Positions 24,455 through 35,208 of a DNA stretch of 64,000 bases are shown piece by piece. Every line of letters starts with the position of its first letter. Within the stretch, counting starts at the first letter, position 1. The translations under genes were made by a program, and so were the position numbers. The notes under the pieces are model-generated. The model had not been told where the DNA came from. It saw only the letters and a list, made by a program, of their open reading frames with translations, and did no database searches. Source of the DNA: Achromobacter anxifer. Lineage in GTDB: Bacteria > Pseudomonadota > Gammaproteobacteria > Burkholderiales > Burkholderiaceae_B. The stretch is from assembly GCF_903652925.1 (NCBI RefSeq), contig NZ_CAHLAR010000003.1, positions 620,001 through 684,000 on the forward strand, written 5' to 3'.

Positions 24455-26086
24455 GTGCTTGGATCTCAGTTGATTATCCGTACGCTGCATCGCCTGGGCG
24501 TCAAGACCATCTTCAGCCTGTCCGGCAACCAGATCATGCCGCTCTACGATGCCTGTATCGACGCGGGCATCCGCATCATCCACGTACGGCACGAGGCCGC
24601 CGCCGTCTTCATGGCGGACGCCTGGGCCCAGATCACCGGCGAACTTGGCGTGGCCATGCTCACGGCCGCGCCTGGCATCACCAATGGCCTGGCGCCGCTG
24701 TACTCGGCATCGCAGGCGGAAAGCCCGGTGCTGCTCATCTCGGGCGATTCCTCCGTCAGCGAAGACGGCTCGGGTGCATTCCAGGAGCTGGATCAGGTCG
24801 CCATCACCAGCCCCTTGACCAAGCTGTCGCTGCGTCCCCAGAGCACACAGGAACTCCATCCCGCGCTGCACCGCCTGGTCGCCGAGGCGCTTGCGCCGCG
24901 CCGCGGACCGGTGCATCTGGCCCTGCCCTTCGATCTGCTCACGGCCGAGACGGGCCTGGCCGATCTTCCCGAGGCCGACATGCGGCCTGCGGCCACGCAA
25001 CCGGACGCACGCAGCCTGGAACAACTTGCCGCGCTGCTGCATGCGGCGCAGCGCCCCCTGGTGCTGAGCGGGCCGACCGGCGCGCGGCCGCACATGCGAG
25101 CAACGCGCGAGAACCTGGAAGAAGCCCTGGGCGTGCGCGTCATTCCCATGGAAAGCCCGCGCGGCCTGAAGGACCCGTCGCTCGGCTCCCTGTCCGCGCT
25201 GATTCCGCAGGCGGACCTCATCGTGCTGGCGGGCAAGAGCCTGGACTTCACGCTGGGATTCGGCGGCGCGGGCGCGCTGGGCAAGCATGCCCGGGTCGCG
25301 GTGATCGACCCCGACCCCGGCATGCTGGAACGCGCCAGCCGCCTCCTGGGCGAACGCCTCGTCCTGTCCTTGCAAGCCGACCCCTGCGCCGCGCTGTCCG
25401 CGATGCAGACGCCGGCGCCGCCCGCCGGACGCGCCGCCTGGCGCGCCCAGGTGGATGAAGCGCTGCGCAACCGCACCAGCCTGGGCGCCCCCGCTCCCGG
25501 CAACGGCGCCCTGGGCCCCCGCGCGCTGTGCGAGACGGTCCAGGCCTTCCTCGCCTCCGCGCACGAACCTGTCCTGGTCTGCGACGGCGGCGAATTCGGC
25601 CAATGGGCGCAGGCGTTCTGCCAGGCGCCGGCACGCATCATCAACGGCATGTCCGGCGCCATCGGCGCCGGCGTCTGCTACGCAATCGCAGCCAAGATCG
25701 CGCGGCCCGACGCCACGGTGCTGGTCCTCATGGGCGACGGCACGGCCGGCTTCCACCTGATGGAACTGGACACGGCGGTGCGCGAACAGGCCGCGATCAT
25801 CGCCGTGATCGGCAATGACCTGCGCTGGAACGCCGAACACCTGATCCAGATGCGCACATACGGCCCGCAACGGCTGATCGGCTGCGAACTGTCGCCGACG
25901 GCGCGCTATCACGAGGTCGCTGCGGCGCTGGGCGGAGCTGGCTACGCCGCCCACGACGCCGACAGCCTGGGCACCGCCCTGGGCGCGGCGATGAACAGCG
26001 GGCTGCCCGCCTGCATCAATGTTTCCCTGGCGGGCGAGGCCGCCCCGGTTTTCAGCCCATCCACGCAGTCCGCGACCGGTCATTGA
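24455..26086 (+). CDS. Thiamine diphosphate-dependent enzyme (acetolactate synthase/benzaldehyde lyase-like)
   Basis: A 543-residue three-domain ThDP enzyme. The pyrimidine domain carries the activating glutamate in VRHEAAAVFMADAWA; the C-terminal domain has the ThDP/Mg motif GDGTAGFHLMELDT...IGND, where the usual NN is GN-D followed by RWNAE. Substrates of this group are 2-oxo acids or acyl-CoAs, and the reaction cannot be told from sequence alone. The GTG at 24455 has GGAG six bases upstream and gives the family length; the open frame extends 99 codons further into a Pro/Arg-rich stretch that looks non-coding. It is followed after 62 bp by a Bug binding protein. The 265 bp before it (24190-24454) hold no gene. 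Confidence 0.85.
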   Translation: MLGSQLIIRTLHRLGVKTIFSLSGNQIMPLYDACIDAGIRIIHVRHEAAAVFMADAWAQITGELGVAMLTAAPGITNGLAPLYSASQAESPVLLISGDSSVSEDGSGAFQELDQVAITSPLTKLSLRPQSTQELHPALHRLVAEALAPRRGPVHLALPFDLLTAETGLADLPEADMRPAATQPDARSLEQLAALLHAAQRPLVLSGPTGARPHMRATRENLEEALGVRVIPMESPRGLKDPSLGSLSALIPQADLIVLAGKSLDFTLGFGGAGALGKHARVAVIDPDPGMLERASRLLGERLVLSLQADPCAALSAMQTPAPPAGRAAWRAQVDEALRNRTSLGAPAPGNGALGPRALCETVQAFLASAHEPVLVCDGGEFGQWAQAFCQAPARIINGMSGAIGAGVCYAIAAKIARPDATVLVLMGDGTAGFHLMELDTAVREQAAIIAVIGNDLRWNAEHLIQMRTYGPQRLIGCELSPTARYHEVAAALGGAGYAAHDADSLGTALGAAMNSGLPACINVSLAGEAAPVFSPSTQSATGH

Positions 26087-26148
26087 CCTCGAGGCATCGA
26101 GCACAGCTGCAGTCCGGTTTCGTCCCTTAGCACGACAGGAGACTTCCC

Positions 26149-27150
26149 ATGATCCGCCCTACCGGCCCGCGGCCGGGCGCGTTCGCGCGCGCCGCGCTTT
26201 GCCTGCTCGCCTCGCTCCCCGGCCTTGCATCCGCCCAGGCCTACCCCTCCAAACCGGTGCAGCTCATCGTCCCGTTCAGCGCGGGCGGCGACGCCGACAT
26301 GGCGGCCCGCAACCTGGCGGCGGCCGCGCAAAGCCTGGTCGGCCAACCCCTGGTGGTGGTCAACAAGGCGGGCGCCAACGGCGCGATCGGCTCCGCCGCC
26401 GTGAAGGCTGCCGCGCCCGACGGCTACACACTGCTGGTGGGCCGGATCGGCTCCCAGGTCCTGCTGCCCGCCCTGCAGCCCAAGACCACGCCCTATACCT
26501 CCAAGGATTTCACCTACATCGGGTTGCTGGAGCTGAACCCGGTGGTCTGTGTCGTGCATCCGGACAGCCCATACAAGAGCATGAGCGACCTGACCCGGGC
26601 GCTGAAGGCGCAGCCCGGCAAGCTCAACTACAGCCACTCCGGCCCGGCAACGGTGCAGAACCTGGCGCCCCAGCTGTTGCTCAGCACCCAGGGACTGAAG
26701 GCGGACGCCGTGGTCAGCGTGCCCTACAAGGGCGGCAACGAGGTCGCGCTGGCAGTGCTCAGCAAGGACGTGGATTTCGCCTGCAACAACCTCAGCTCGA
26801 TGACGGGCCTGCTCGCCAGCGGCAAGCTGCGCCCCCTGCTGACGACCACGCCCGAACGCCTGGCGCAGTTTCCCGACATCCCGACGGCGCGCGAACTGGG
26901 GCTGCCGCAGCTTGAAGCGGTCATAGGATGGAGCGGGCTCTTCGGCCCCGCGGGCATGGATCCGGCGGCCGTCGCCAAATGGGCCGAGGTGCTCAGGCAG
27001 ATCTCGCAGGATCCGAAATGGATCGCCGGCAATGCCAACTTCGGCGGCATCCCCCACGTGCTGTCGCCCGCCGAGACGGAAAAGTACGTCAGCCAGGGCG
27101 CGGCGATCTATGCGGATCTGGTGGCCCGCGCCGGCTTGCAGGTCAACTAG
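26149..27150 (+). CDS. Bug-type periplasmic binding protein (tripartite tricarboxylate transporter substrate-binding family)
   Basis: A 333-residue exported protein with a signal peptide cut near LASAQA, then YPSKPVQLIVPFSAGGDADMAARNLA, the hallmark of the TctC/Bug family greatly expanded in Bordetella and Achromobacter. Members bind carboxylates or amides for uptake or sensing. No TctA/TctB membrane partners are in the window, so it is an orphan. It is read with the ThDP enzyme gene, which suggests the ligand may be its substrate; that is inference. Confidence 0.92.
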   Translation: MIRPTGPRPGAFARAALCLLASLPGLASAQAYPSKPVQLIVPFSAGGDADMAARNLAAAAQSLVGQPLVVVNKAGANGAIGSAAVKAAAPDGYTLLVGRIGSQVLLPALQPKTTPYTSKDFTYIGLLELNPVVCVVHPDSPYKSMSDLTRALKAQPGKLNYSHSGPATVQNLAPQLLLSTQGLKADAVVSVPYKGGNEVALAVLSKDVDFACNNLSSMTGLLASGKLRPLLTTTPERLAQFPDIPTARELGLPQLEAVIGWSGLFGPAGMDPAAVAKWAEVLRQISQDPKWIAGNANFGGIPHVLSPAETEKYVSQGAAIYADLVARAGLQVN

Positions 27151-28099
27151 CGTCCTTGCCGGGTCCGCCCAGCCCCGCGGAGGCCGGGATGGCCTGGCGC
27201 AGATAGCTGACGAACGAGGACACGGTCAGGGGCACGCGCGGCGTGTAAGGCCTGACCGCATACAGGCGTTCGGCATAGTCGCCGACGACGCGCCAGCCGG
27301 GCAGGACCTCGACCAGTTCCCCGCTGCGCAAGGCCTGGTTCGCGCTGAAGTCCGGCAGCAGCGCGATCCCCAGCCCTCCGGCGGCCACTTCCCGCAACAC
27401 TTCGCTGTTGTTCGCGGTGAAGCTGCCGCGCACCGGCACCGCCACGCGCTTGTCCCCGGCGCGCGACTCGAATGACCAGGTGGCGCCGCCGCTGCGCCGC
27501 GGGTAATGCAGGCAGTTGTGGCCGGCAAGATCCATGGGGGTCTTGGGCGTGCCATTGGCCGACAGATACTCCGGAGCCGCCGCCAGCACGGAGCGCGTCT
27601 CGCAGATCACGGACGCCACGTGCGTGTCCGGCACGCCGGCCACGTGCCGGATCGCCAGGTCGAACCCCTCGGTGGCCAGGGACGCCAGATGATCGCTGAG
27701 ATCCAGCTGGATCCGTACATCGGGAAATTCCTTCAGGAACCCGGGGATCAGCGGCGCGATGATCTGCCGTCCCAGGGCCACGGGCGCGGTCACGGACAGC
27801 ACGCCGCGCGGCCCCTCGGACAGGTTCTGCACGGCGGAAAACCCCTCCTCGATGCGCAGAAAGGCCGCCGCGGTCTGGTCGACCAGGCTCTGCCCGGCCT
27901 CGGTCAGCCCCACGCTGCGGGTCGTGCGGCGCACCAGCGGCACGCCGGCCGCCTGCTCCAGCTCCACGATGCGCTGGCTCACCGAGGCCTTGCTGATCTG
28001 CAGGCGGCGGGCCGCCGCCGTGTAGCTGCCGGTATCGGCCAGCACGCCCAGGCAATGGATATGCGACCACAGGTCTTCCAAGCGCCTTGTTTTCGTCAT
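27143..28099 (-). CDS. LysR-type transcriptional regulator
   Basis: A 318-residue regulator. The winged helix-turn-helix is LADTGSYTAAARRLQISKASVSQRIVELEQAAGVPLVRRTTR (about residues 17-58), followed by the two-lobed effector domain. The start at 28099 (MTKTRRLEDLW) is supported by GGAGCAGGG just upstream. It overlaps the end of the Bug gene by eight bases tail to tail and is divergent from the mmsA-like gene, which is therefore its likely target. Confidence 0.9.
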   Translation of the reverse strand: MTKTRRLEDLWSHIHCLGVLADTGSYTAAARRLQISKASVSQRIVELEQAAGVPLVRRTTRSVGLTEAGQSLVDQTAAAFLRIEEGFSAVQNLSEGPRGVLSVTAPVALGRQIIAPLIPGFLKEFPDVRIQLDLSDHLASLATEGFDLAIRHVAGVPDTHVASVICETRSVLAAAPEYLSANGTPKTPMDLAGHNCLHYPRRSGGATWSFESRAGDKRVAVPVRGSFTANNSEVLREVAAGGLGIALLPDFSANQALRSGELVEVLPGWRVVGDYAERLYAVRPYTPRVPLTVSSFVSYLRQAIPASAGLGGPGKDAS

Positions 28100-28218
28100 G
28101 CCCTGCTCCATTGTTCGAAACATCAAACACTGATTCCAGCCCTCTGGTCTCGACGGCCGGACGGCAATGCGCGACAGTGCCAGCTCCCGAACACCATGCT
28201 TGAGCACAGGAGCAGACC

Positions 28219-29748
<1,530 letters not shown>

Positions 29749-29797
29749 GACCGCGCTGGCGGCACGCCGCCGGTCCCGGCCGGACTGGCGGCTTGCC

Positions 29798-30550
29798 TCA
29801 CGATGGCGAGATCCATCCACGGTAGATCGCGCCGGCGCCGGCGATCGCCAACAGCAGGAAAATGAACCGCTTCAGCACGTCGGCGGATACGCGGGTGCGC
29901 AGGCGCGAACCCGCGTACAGGCCGATGAGGGCCACGGGCAGCAGCACGGCGGCGGCCGACAGAATTTCCGGCTGCGAGTAGAGGCCGGCGGCGCCGAAAG
30001 CCGCTGCCCGGATCACCCCGCTCAACAGGATGACCACCGAGATCGTGGCGCGGAACTGATCCAGCGCGTCCAGCCGCCGCGACAGATAGATGGTGTAGAT
30101 CGGCCCGCCGGTCCCGAACAGCGCGCTGAAAATGCCGCCGAAGACGCCGAACGGCAGCGCCCAATGCGTCTTCAGCGGAGCCGCAGCCTTCGATGGCGCG
30201 CCCCTCAGTCCCTTGATGCACACCGCCAGCACGAAGCCGCCCAGCAGCATCAGGGGCCATCTGGCGCCGGCGTTGTGCAGCAGCGTGACGCCCAACCCTA
30301 TCCCCAGCAGCAGCCAGGGAAACAGGCGCTTGAGTTCAACCAGCGATACCCGCCGCCAGTTGCTGCCGCCCACCAGCGCGGTGCAGGCCAGGTCGAACAG
30401 CACCACCAGCGGCACGGCGAACTGCAGCGGAATGAACTGGACCAGCACCGGCACGGCCACCATGGCCGCGCCGAATCCCGTCATCCCGAAGACGACATAG
30501 GCAACAAAGATGACGGGAGCGGCAATGAATAGGGATTCGGCGGACACCAT
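29798..30550 (-). CDS. Sulfite exporter TauE/SafE (TSUP) family membrane protein
   Basis: A 250-residue protein with about eight membrane helices. The family repeats are seen in VFGMTGFGAAMVAVPVL and FGVFGGIFSALFGTGGPIYTIYL. TSUP permeases move organosulfonates, sulfite or organic acids. The start at 30550 (MVSAESLF) places the first helix correctly. It lies 35 bp after a Bug protein gene on the same strand, so it may be the permease for the same carboxylate; this is inference. Confidence 0.88.
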   Translation of the reverse strand: MVSAESLFIAAPVIFVAYVVFGMTGFGAAMVAVPVLVQFIPLQFAVPLVVLFDLACTALVGGSNWRRVSLVELKRLFPWLLLGIGLGVTLLHNAGARWPLMLLGGFVLAVCIKGLRGAPSKAAAPLKTHWALPFGVFGGIFSALFGTGGPIYTIYLSRRLDALDQFRATISVVILLSGVIRAAAFGAAGLYSQPEILSAAAVLLPVALIGLYAGSRLRTRVSADVLKRFIFLLLAIAGAGAIYRGWISPS

Positions 30551-30585
30551 GACCTCGATGGACAAGTAGGGATCGGGTCCGGCGT

Positions 30586-31587
30586 TCAGCTGGCGGTGAT
30601 CTTCTTCTTTTCCACCAGCGCCTTCCACTTGGCAGACTCCCTGGCAATCTCATCCCTGAGTTGGGCGGGAGGCACGATGGCCGCGTACATGCCCTGCTCC
30701 GCCAGATAGCGTTTCATATTGGGCTGCTCGACCGCCATCCTGGCGTCGGCCAGCAGCCGGTCTATGGAGGCTTGCGCCGTGCCCGCGGGCGCCAGCAGCG
30801 CGAACCAGCCGGTGAACTCGAATCCCGGCACGCCGTCTTCCGCCGTGGTCGGCACATCGGGCAGCAGCGCCGAACGCTCCTTGCCCGTGACCGACAGCGC
30901 GCGCAAGCGTCCGCCCTTGAGCAAGGGGACGATGGCGTTGATGTTGCCCACGGCTACTTCGATCACGCCCGCCATGAGATCCGTGTAGGCCGGGCCTTCG
31001 CCCTTGTACGGCACGTGCATGAGTTCAATCCCGGCCGCATCGCTGAAGGCCTCGCCCGCCATATGCGTCTGGCTGCCGACGCCCGCGGACGAGAAGCTCA
31101 GCTTGCCGGGCCTGGCACGAGCGTACTCGATCAGTTCCCGCGTGTTCTTGACGGGCAGATTGGCGTTGACCGTGACCACCATGGGTCCGTTGGCCACCTT
31201 GCCGATCGGACTGAAGTCCTCCAGCGAGTACGGCAGCTTGCTGTAGATGAACTGATTGACCGTGAACATGCTGCCCGAGGCCAGCAGCAGCGTGTAGCCG
31301 TCCGCGGGAGCGCTGGCCACGGCCTGCGCGCCCACGCTGCCACCCGCGCCCGCGCGGTTCTCGACGATCACGCTCTGCTTCAGGCCCTTGCCCAGTTCGG
31401 CCGCCAGCGCGCGGCCCAGCAGGTCGGTGGCCCCGCCCGCCGAAAACGGCACGACCATCCGCACTACCCGGTCCGCCGGCCAATCTGCTCGCGCGGACCT
31501 GGCCAGGAACGGCGATAGCGCCAGGCCGTATCCGATCGCCTTAACGATGCGGCGGCGCGCCAGCCGTGATTGATTGTCGTCTTTCAT
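30586..31587 (-). CDS. Bug-type periplasmic binding protein, probably Tat-exported
   Basis: A 333-residue TctC/Bug family binding protein (VVRMVVPFSAGGATDLLGRALA, GGSVGAQAVASAPADGYTLLLA). The N-terminus ARRRIVKAIGYGLALSPFLARSARA contains a twin-arginine-like RRRIVK ahead of a weakly hydrophobic segment, so export by Tat rather than Sec is likely. It is followed by the TSUP permease gene. The 175 bp upstream (31588-31762) hold no gene that I can see. Confidence 0.9.
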   Translation of the reverse strand: MKDDNQSRLARRRIVKAIGYGLALSPFLARSARADWPADRVVRMVVPFSAGGATDLLGRALAAELGKGLKQSVIVENRAGAGGSVGAQAVASAPADGYTLLLASGSMFTVNQFIYSKLPYSLEDFSPIGKVANGPMVVTVNANLPVKNTRELIEYARARPGKLSFSSAGVGSQTHMAGEAFSDAAGIELMHVPYKGEGPAYTDLMAGVIEVAVGNINAIVPLLKGGRLRALSVTGKERSALLPDVPTTAEDGVPGFEFTGWFALLAPAGTAQASIDRLLADARMAVEQPNMKRYLAEQGMYAAIVPPAQLRDEIARESAKWKALVEKKKITAS

Positions 31588-31762
31588 GGTTCTGTCTCCT
31601 TCAGTTCGCGGGACGGCGAGGCCCGCCGCCCTTGGCAGGCGGACGATTCGCCAGGCAACAACTGTCCCTCGGGCCGATGGGCTCGATTTTTTTCCGGGAC
31701 GTTGCGGTGTTTTTCTGCGGACTACTGGACTGCTGGACTACGGACTGCTGACTGAGGCCGGC

Positions 31763-32650
31763 CTAGCCGGCGGCTTCCTGCTGGCTGGCGCAGACTGACT
31801 TCAATGCGTCCAGCAACAACTGCGAAAGATGGGCGCGCGGGTTCTCCTTGGGAGCCAGGATGCCCAGGCGCCGGGTGACCGTCGGCGAGCCGAAAGGAAT
31901 GACGCGGATGCCCGCTGGGAACTCGTTCCGGCCGCGCCTGGCGGGCACCACCGAGGCGCCCAGGCCGTTGGCCACCATGGCGATGACGCCTTCGAGGTTG
32001 TCGATCTCCATGGTCGAGCGCACGGTGATGCGCCTGCGCACCATCTCTTCCTGCACCAGATGTCCCACGCGGGCGGATCGGTTGAAGCGCACATAGGGCG
32101 TCTGCTCCAGGATCTCCTGGTCGCTGGCGCCTTTCACCGAACGGTGCGCGATGACGACCAGCTGTTCCTCCACGAAGGGCATGAAGTCCAGGCCCGAACG
32201 CGGCGCGTCGGGTTCCGTCACGATCGCCACGTCCAGCTGGCGGTGGTAGAGCGCGCGCTCCAGGTCATGCGTCAGCCCGGTGGTGACATGCACTTCCAGG
32301 CCGTGCCCCTGCTTCTGCAGATGGCGCAAGGCGAGCGGCAGCACCCCCGACACACAGGTATGGACGCTGCCGAGCTTGAGCAGGCCCGCCGAGGTCCCCT
32401 TCTTCAACGAGGCGCTCATGCTCTCCCAGTGCGCGATCAGGTCGCGCGCGCGATGCACCAGCGCCAGCCCCGTGTCCGTGAGTATCGGCGGACGCCGGCT
32501 GCGGTCGAAGATCGTGATGCCGAGCTCGTCCTCCAGCGCGCGGACCTGCATGCTCACCGCCGACAGCGACAGGCCAATGGTGTTGCCGGCCTCGGCGAAG
32601 CTGCCATGGTCCGCAATCGCGATCAGCGTGTAGAGGGTCCGGATGTCCAT
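31763..32650 (-). CDS. LysR-type transcriptional regulator
   Basis: A 295-residue regulator of the CysB/Cbl-like LysR branch. The helix-turn-helix is AIADHGSFAEAGNTIGLSLSAVSMQVRALEDELGITIFDRS, and the effector lobe follows (LKLGSVHTCVSGVLP). The start at 32650 (MDIRTLYTL) is the family start. It lies between the amidohydrolase and the second Bug gene, all on the minus strand, and probably controls this cluster. Confidence 0.9.
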   Translation of the reverse strand: MDIRTLYTLIAIADHGSFAEAGNTIGLSLSAVSMQVRALEDELGITIFDRSRRPPILTDTGLALVHRARDLIAHWESMSASLKKGTSAGLLKLGSVHTCVSGVLPLALRHLQKQGHGLEVHVTTGLTHDLERALYHRQLDVAIVTEPDAPRSGLDFMPFVEEQLVVIAHRSVKGASDQEILEQTPYVRFNRSARVGHLVQEEMVRRRITVRSTMEIDNLEGVIAMVANGLGASVVPARRGRNEFPAGIRVIPFGSPTVTRRLGILAPKENPRAHLSQLLLDALKSVCASQQEAAG

Positions 32651-32702
32651 GCAAACAAGGTCCTGGTGGAGCACAGCGTTATGGAAAGAGCGGCATGGCG
32701 CG

Positions 32703-33536
32703 CTAGATGCCCAAGAGGCGCCGCGCGTTGCCGCCCATGACTTTCCTGAGATTATCTTCCCGGATCGGCAAGGTCTCGAACCATTCCTTGTACCCCTGCA
32801 CCGGGCAGAACGGGAACGAGCTGGCGTAGAGCATCCGGTCCGAGAGAAAACCGTCGGCCGCCTTCACGTATTCCTCCCAGCCCGGCATGCGGGAAAAATA
32901 CATGTCGGGGGACAGCCACAGGTTCGGCCGGCGGAAGGCCAGGTGCAGTATCTCATTGACCCAGGGCCATCCGCCGTGCGCCACCACCACGTTCAGGCCG
33001 GGAAAGTCCGCCAGGACGCGATCGGTCCGTATCGGGTCCGAATAGCTCAGGTCGGGGCCGGCCGTGCCGCCGACCATCATGATCACCGGCACGCCCAGGT
33101 CCTCGCAATGGCCATAGATCGGGTAAAGGCGGCGGTCGTCGGCATGCATGGGCACCGGGTAGGAGCCGGGCTCGATGTTGATCAATTTGAAGCCATCCCG
33201 GACCGCCTGGCTGATGGCCTGGAACGCCTTGCGGCGGTCGGTGGGATCGATGGAGGCCGCGCCGATGAAGCGGTCCGGGTGCTCGGCCACGATGCCGCGC
33301 ACGTCCTCGTTGGACACGCTGCCCAGCACGCCGGCCAGGCGGCCCACGACCACGCCGCGCCCTATTCCCGCCGCATCCATCTCGTCGAGCAGCAGGCTCA
33401 TGGATTGCTGCTGCGCCGCCGGGGAAGGCTCGAAGCCCACGGTCCGGGTAAAGCCGTCGCGGCGCTCTCCCGCTGAATACATCAGCGTGTTCAGGAAGCC
33501 GCCCACGGGTGGCCGAAGCCGGAAGTCGATGATCAT
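32703..33536 (-). CDS. Amidohydrolase-2 family (TIM-barrel) protein
   Basis: A 277-residue metal-dependent hydrolase or decarboxylase of the amidohydrolase_2 group, which includes 2-pyrone-4,6-dicarboxylate lactonase and ACMSD. Visible elements are the first strand IIDFRLRPP, in which the usual HxH is replaced by RLR, VVVAHGGWPWVNE and the C-terminal VMGGNARRLLGI. The loss of the first His pair suggests metal-independent lactonase-like chemistry or an altered site. It is 49 bp past the fumarase beta gene. Confidence 0.8.
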   Translation of the reverse strand: MIIDFRLRPPVGGFLNTLMYSAGERRDGFTRTVGFEPSPAAQQQSMSLLLDEMDAAGIGRGVVVGRLAGVLGSVSNEDVRGIVAEHPDRFIGAASIDPTDRRKAFQAISQAVRDGFKLINIEPGSYPVPMHADDRRLYPIYGHCEDLGVPVIMMVGGTAGPDLSYSDPIRTDRVLADFPGLNVVVAHGGWPWVNEILHLAFRRPNLWLSPDMYFSRMPGWEEYVKAADGFLSDRMLYASSFPFCPVQGYKEWFETLPIREDNLRKVMGGNARRLLGI

Positions 33537-33585
33537 CGAGGTCTCTCTGTCAGGAATCTGGTTGCCGGGGTCTGCCTTGCCGCGC

Positions 33586-34266
33586 CTACATCACTTCGTC
33601 CTTGCGGTCGTCCGTCTCGCCATAGCGGTGCAGCGCGGGCGGCTTGAGCCCCGCATAGAGCTTCTCGATGCCCGCATTGATGGTTTCGGCGTGCTGGGCG
33701 AAGAGCGAATTGCCCTCCAGGTCGCTCTCGACGATGAAGGGCCCGAAGTTCTCGACCTCGAACAGCCACATGGCCTGCGCGATGCCCAGCTCGTCCAGCC
33801 AATGCACCTCGCGCACCCGCTTGATGCCGCGGCCCAGCAGCGCGCCGGTGCCGTAGCCGACGGTCGTCAGGTAGATCGCGCCGCCCGGCGCCAGCACCTT
33901 CTTGTAGTCGTCGGCCGGCATGCCGCCCTTGCCGATCAGGATGCGGCAGCCGGTTTCCTCCAGCCAGCGCGGGATCCACTTGGAAAACCGGAACGAGGCC
34001 GTGGCGGTGACGGCGCCCACGTTGTAGCCGCCGCGCCCGTCCGGCGCCGCGGCCGGCGAGCAATGGAAGTTGACGTTGCTGAGGGACCGCAGGTCCACCG
34101 GCAGCGGCAGGCCCTCGTCCAGCACCTTCTTGTAGATGCCTTCGCGGGCCGTGTACACCACGCCATTGAGATAGACCGCCGATCCCAGTTCAAGCCTGGC
34201 GATGTCCTCGCGCCTGGCGGGCAGGTCCAGGTGAAAGACCTTGATGTCGTCGTCGTTGCTTACCAT
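33586..34266 (-). CDS. Fumarate hydratase/tartrate dehydratase class I, beta subunit
   Basis: A 226-residue protein equal to the C-terminal domain of class I (Fe-S) fumarases or TtdB. It shows ARLELGSAVYLNGVVYTAREG, GPTTSxR-like region replaced by the segment around residues 70-90, LIGKGGM and YLTTVGYGTGALLG. With the alpha subunit it would add or remove water from a C4 dicarboxylate. Its ATG overlaps the alpha stop codon (ATGGTAA), which implies translational coupling. Confidence 0.87.
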   Translation of the reverse strand: MVSNDDDIKVFHLDLPARREDIARLELGSAVYLNGVVYTAREGIYKKVLDEGLPLPVDLRSLSNVNFHCSPAAAPDGRGGYNVGAVTATASFRFSKWIPRWLEETGCRILIGKGGMPADDYKKVLAPGGAIYLTTVGYGTGALLGRGIKRVREVHWLDELGIAQAMWLFEVENFGPFIVESDLEGNSLFAQHAETINAGIEKLYAGLKPPALHRYGETDDRKDEVM

Positions 34267-35195
34267 TCGACCGTCTCCCGGCGCATGTAGGGCGTGAACC
34301 ATTGGGGATCGGTGCGGTACTCGATGGCCCCGTTGGCGTGGATCCGCGCGGTGGCCCGGCGCGAAGACAGGCAGAAGGTATGCAGGCTGATGGGCATGCC
34401 CCCCGTATGGGTGTAGCCGCACTCGATGTGGCAATCGACCACCATGCCGGAGCCCACGAACCCCATGGCGCCCATGCCGATGGAATTGCCCAGCCGCATC
34501 AGCTCAAGCTCCAGTTCCGCGACCTTGGAATCCGGATTCCTGTCGCCCACCGTGCGCAGGCAGGCGGCCTGCTTGCCCAGTTGCATGCAGGTGTCCTTGG
34601 AGCCGCCCAGCCCGATGCCGACGATGGCCGGCTGACAGGCCAGGCCGCGCTTGCCGAAGGCGATCAGCGTGTCCAGCACGAAGCGCTTGATGCCGTCTAT
34701 GCCGTCGCCCGGGAACAACATGCGGTAGTCGGTGCCGAACAGGCCGCCCTTGTGCACGGTGGTGATTTCGATCCAGTCGGTGTCGGGCTCGAAAGACCAT
34801 TCGATCTCGGGCGCATTGATGCCGACGTTGTTGTTGTGGTCGGTGCGCCATAGCGGATGCACGCGGTTGGGCCGCAGCGGAATGCTGACGGTGCCCTCGG
34901 CCGTGGCATGACGCAGCGCGCGCTCCACCGCGACGAAGCCGGCATCGACCGAGGCGTTGTTGCCGACCTTGACGTAGTAGCGCGGCAAGCCGGTGTCGGC
35001 GCACATGGGACGCCGGTCCTGGTCGGCGGCCTCCCAGTTGTCCATCATGGCGTGAATGACGAAACGCGGCAGCTTGCCGGTTTCCTTCTTCTGCAGTTCC
35101 TGGATGCCATGCTTGTAGTCCGCGGGGATCTCGATCGCCGCGCGGCGCATGATTTCCAGCGCCGCCTCTTCAACTTTCCGGACAGGGATGCTCAT
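34260..35195 (-). CDS. Fumarate hydratase/tartrate dehydratase class I, alpha subunit
   Basis: A 311-residue N-terminal-domain protein of the Fe-S class I hydrolyases (FumA N-terminal half, TtdA). Cys65 (PMCADTG), the Cys in GGSKDTCMQLGKQ and VDCHIECGYTHTGG are candidates for the [4Fe-4S] ligands. The substrate may be fumarate/malate, tartrate or a methylated analogue; sequence alone does not decide. It lies 13 bp after the flavoprotein gene in what looks like one operon. Confidence 0.88.
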   Translation of the reverse strand: MSIPVRKVEEAALEIMRRAAIEIPADYKHGIQELQKKETGKLPRFVIHAMMDNWEAADQDRRPMCADTGLPRYYVKVGNNASVDAGFVAVERALRHATAEGTVSIPLRPNRVHPLWRTDHNNNVGINAPEIEWSFEPDTDWIEITTVHKGGLFGTDYRMLFPGDGIDGIKRFVLDTLIAFGKRGLACQPAIVGIGLGGSKDTCMQLGKQAACLRTVGDRNPDSKVAELELELMRLGNSIGMGAMGFVGSGMVVDCHIECGYTHTGGMPISLHTFCLSSRRATARIHANGAIEYRTDPQWFTPYMRRETVEW

Positions 35196-35208
35196 GGTGG
35201 GATGTGCC

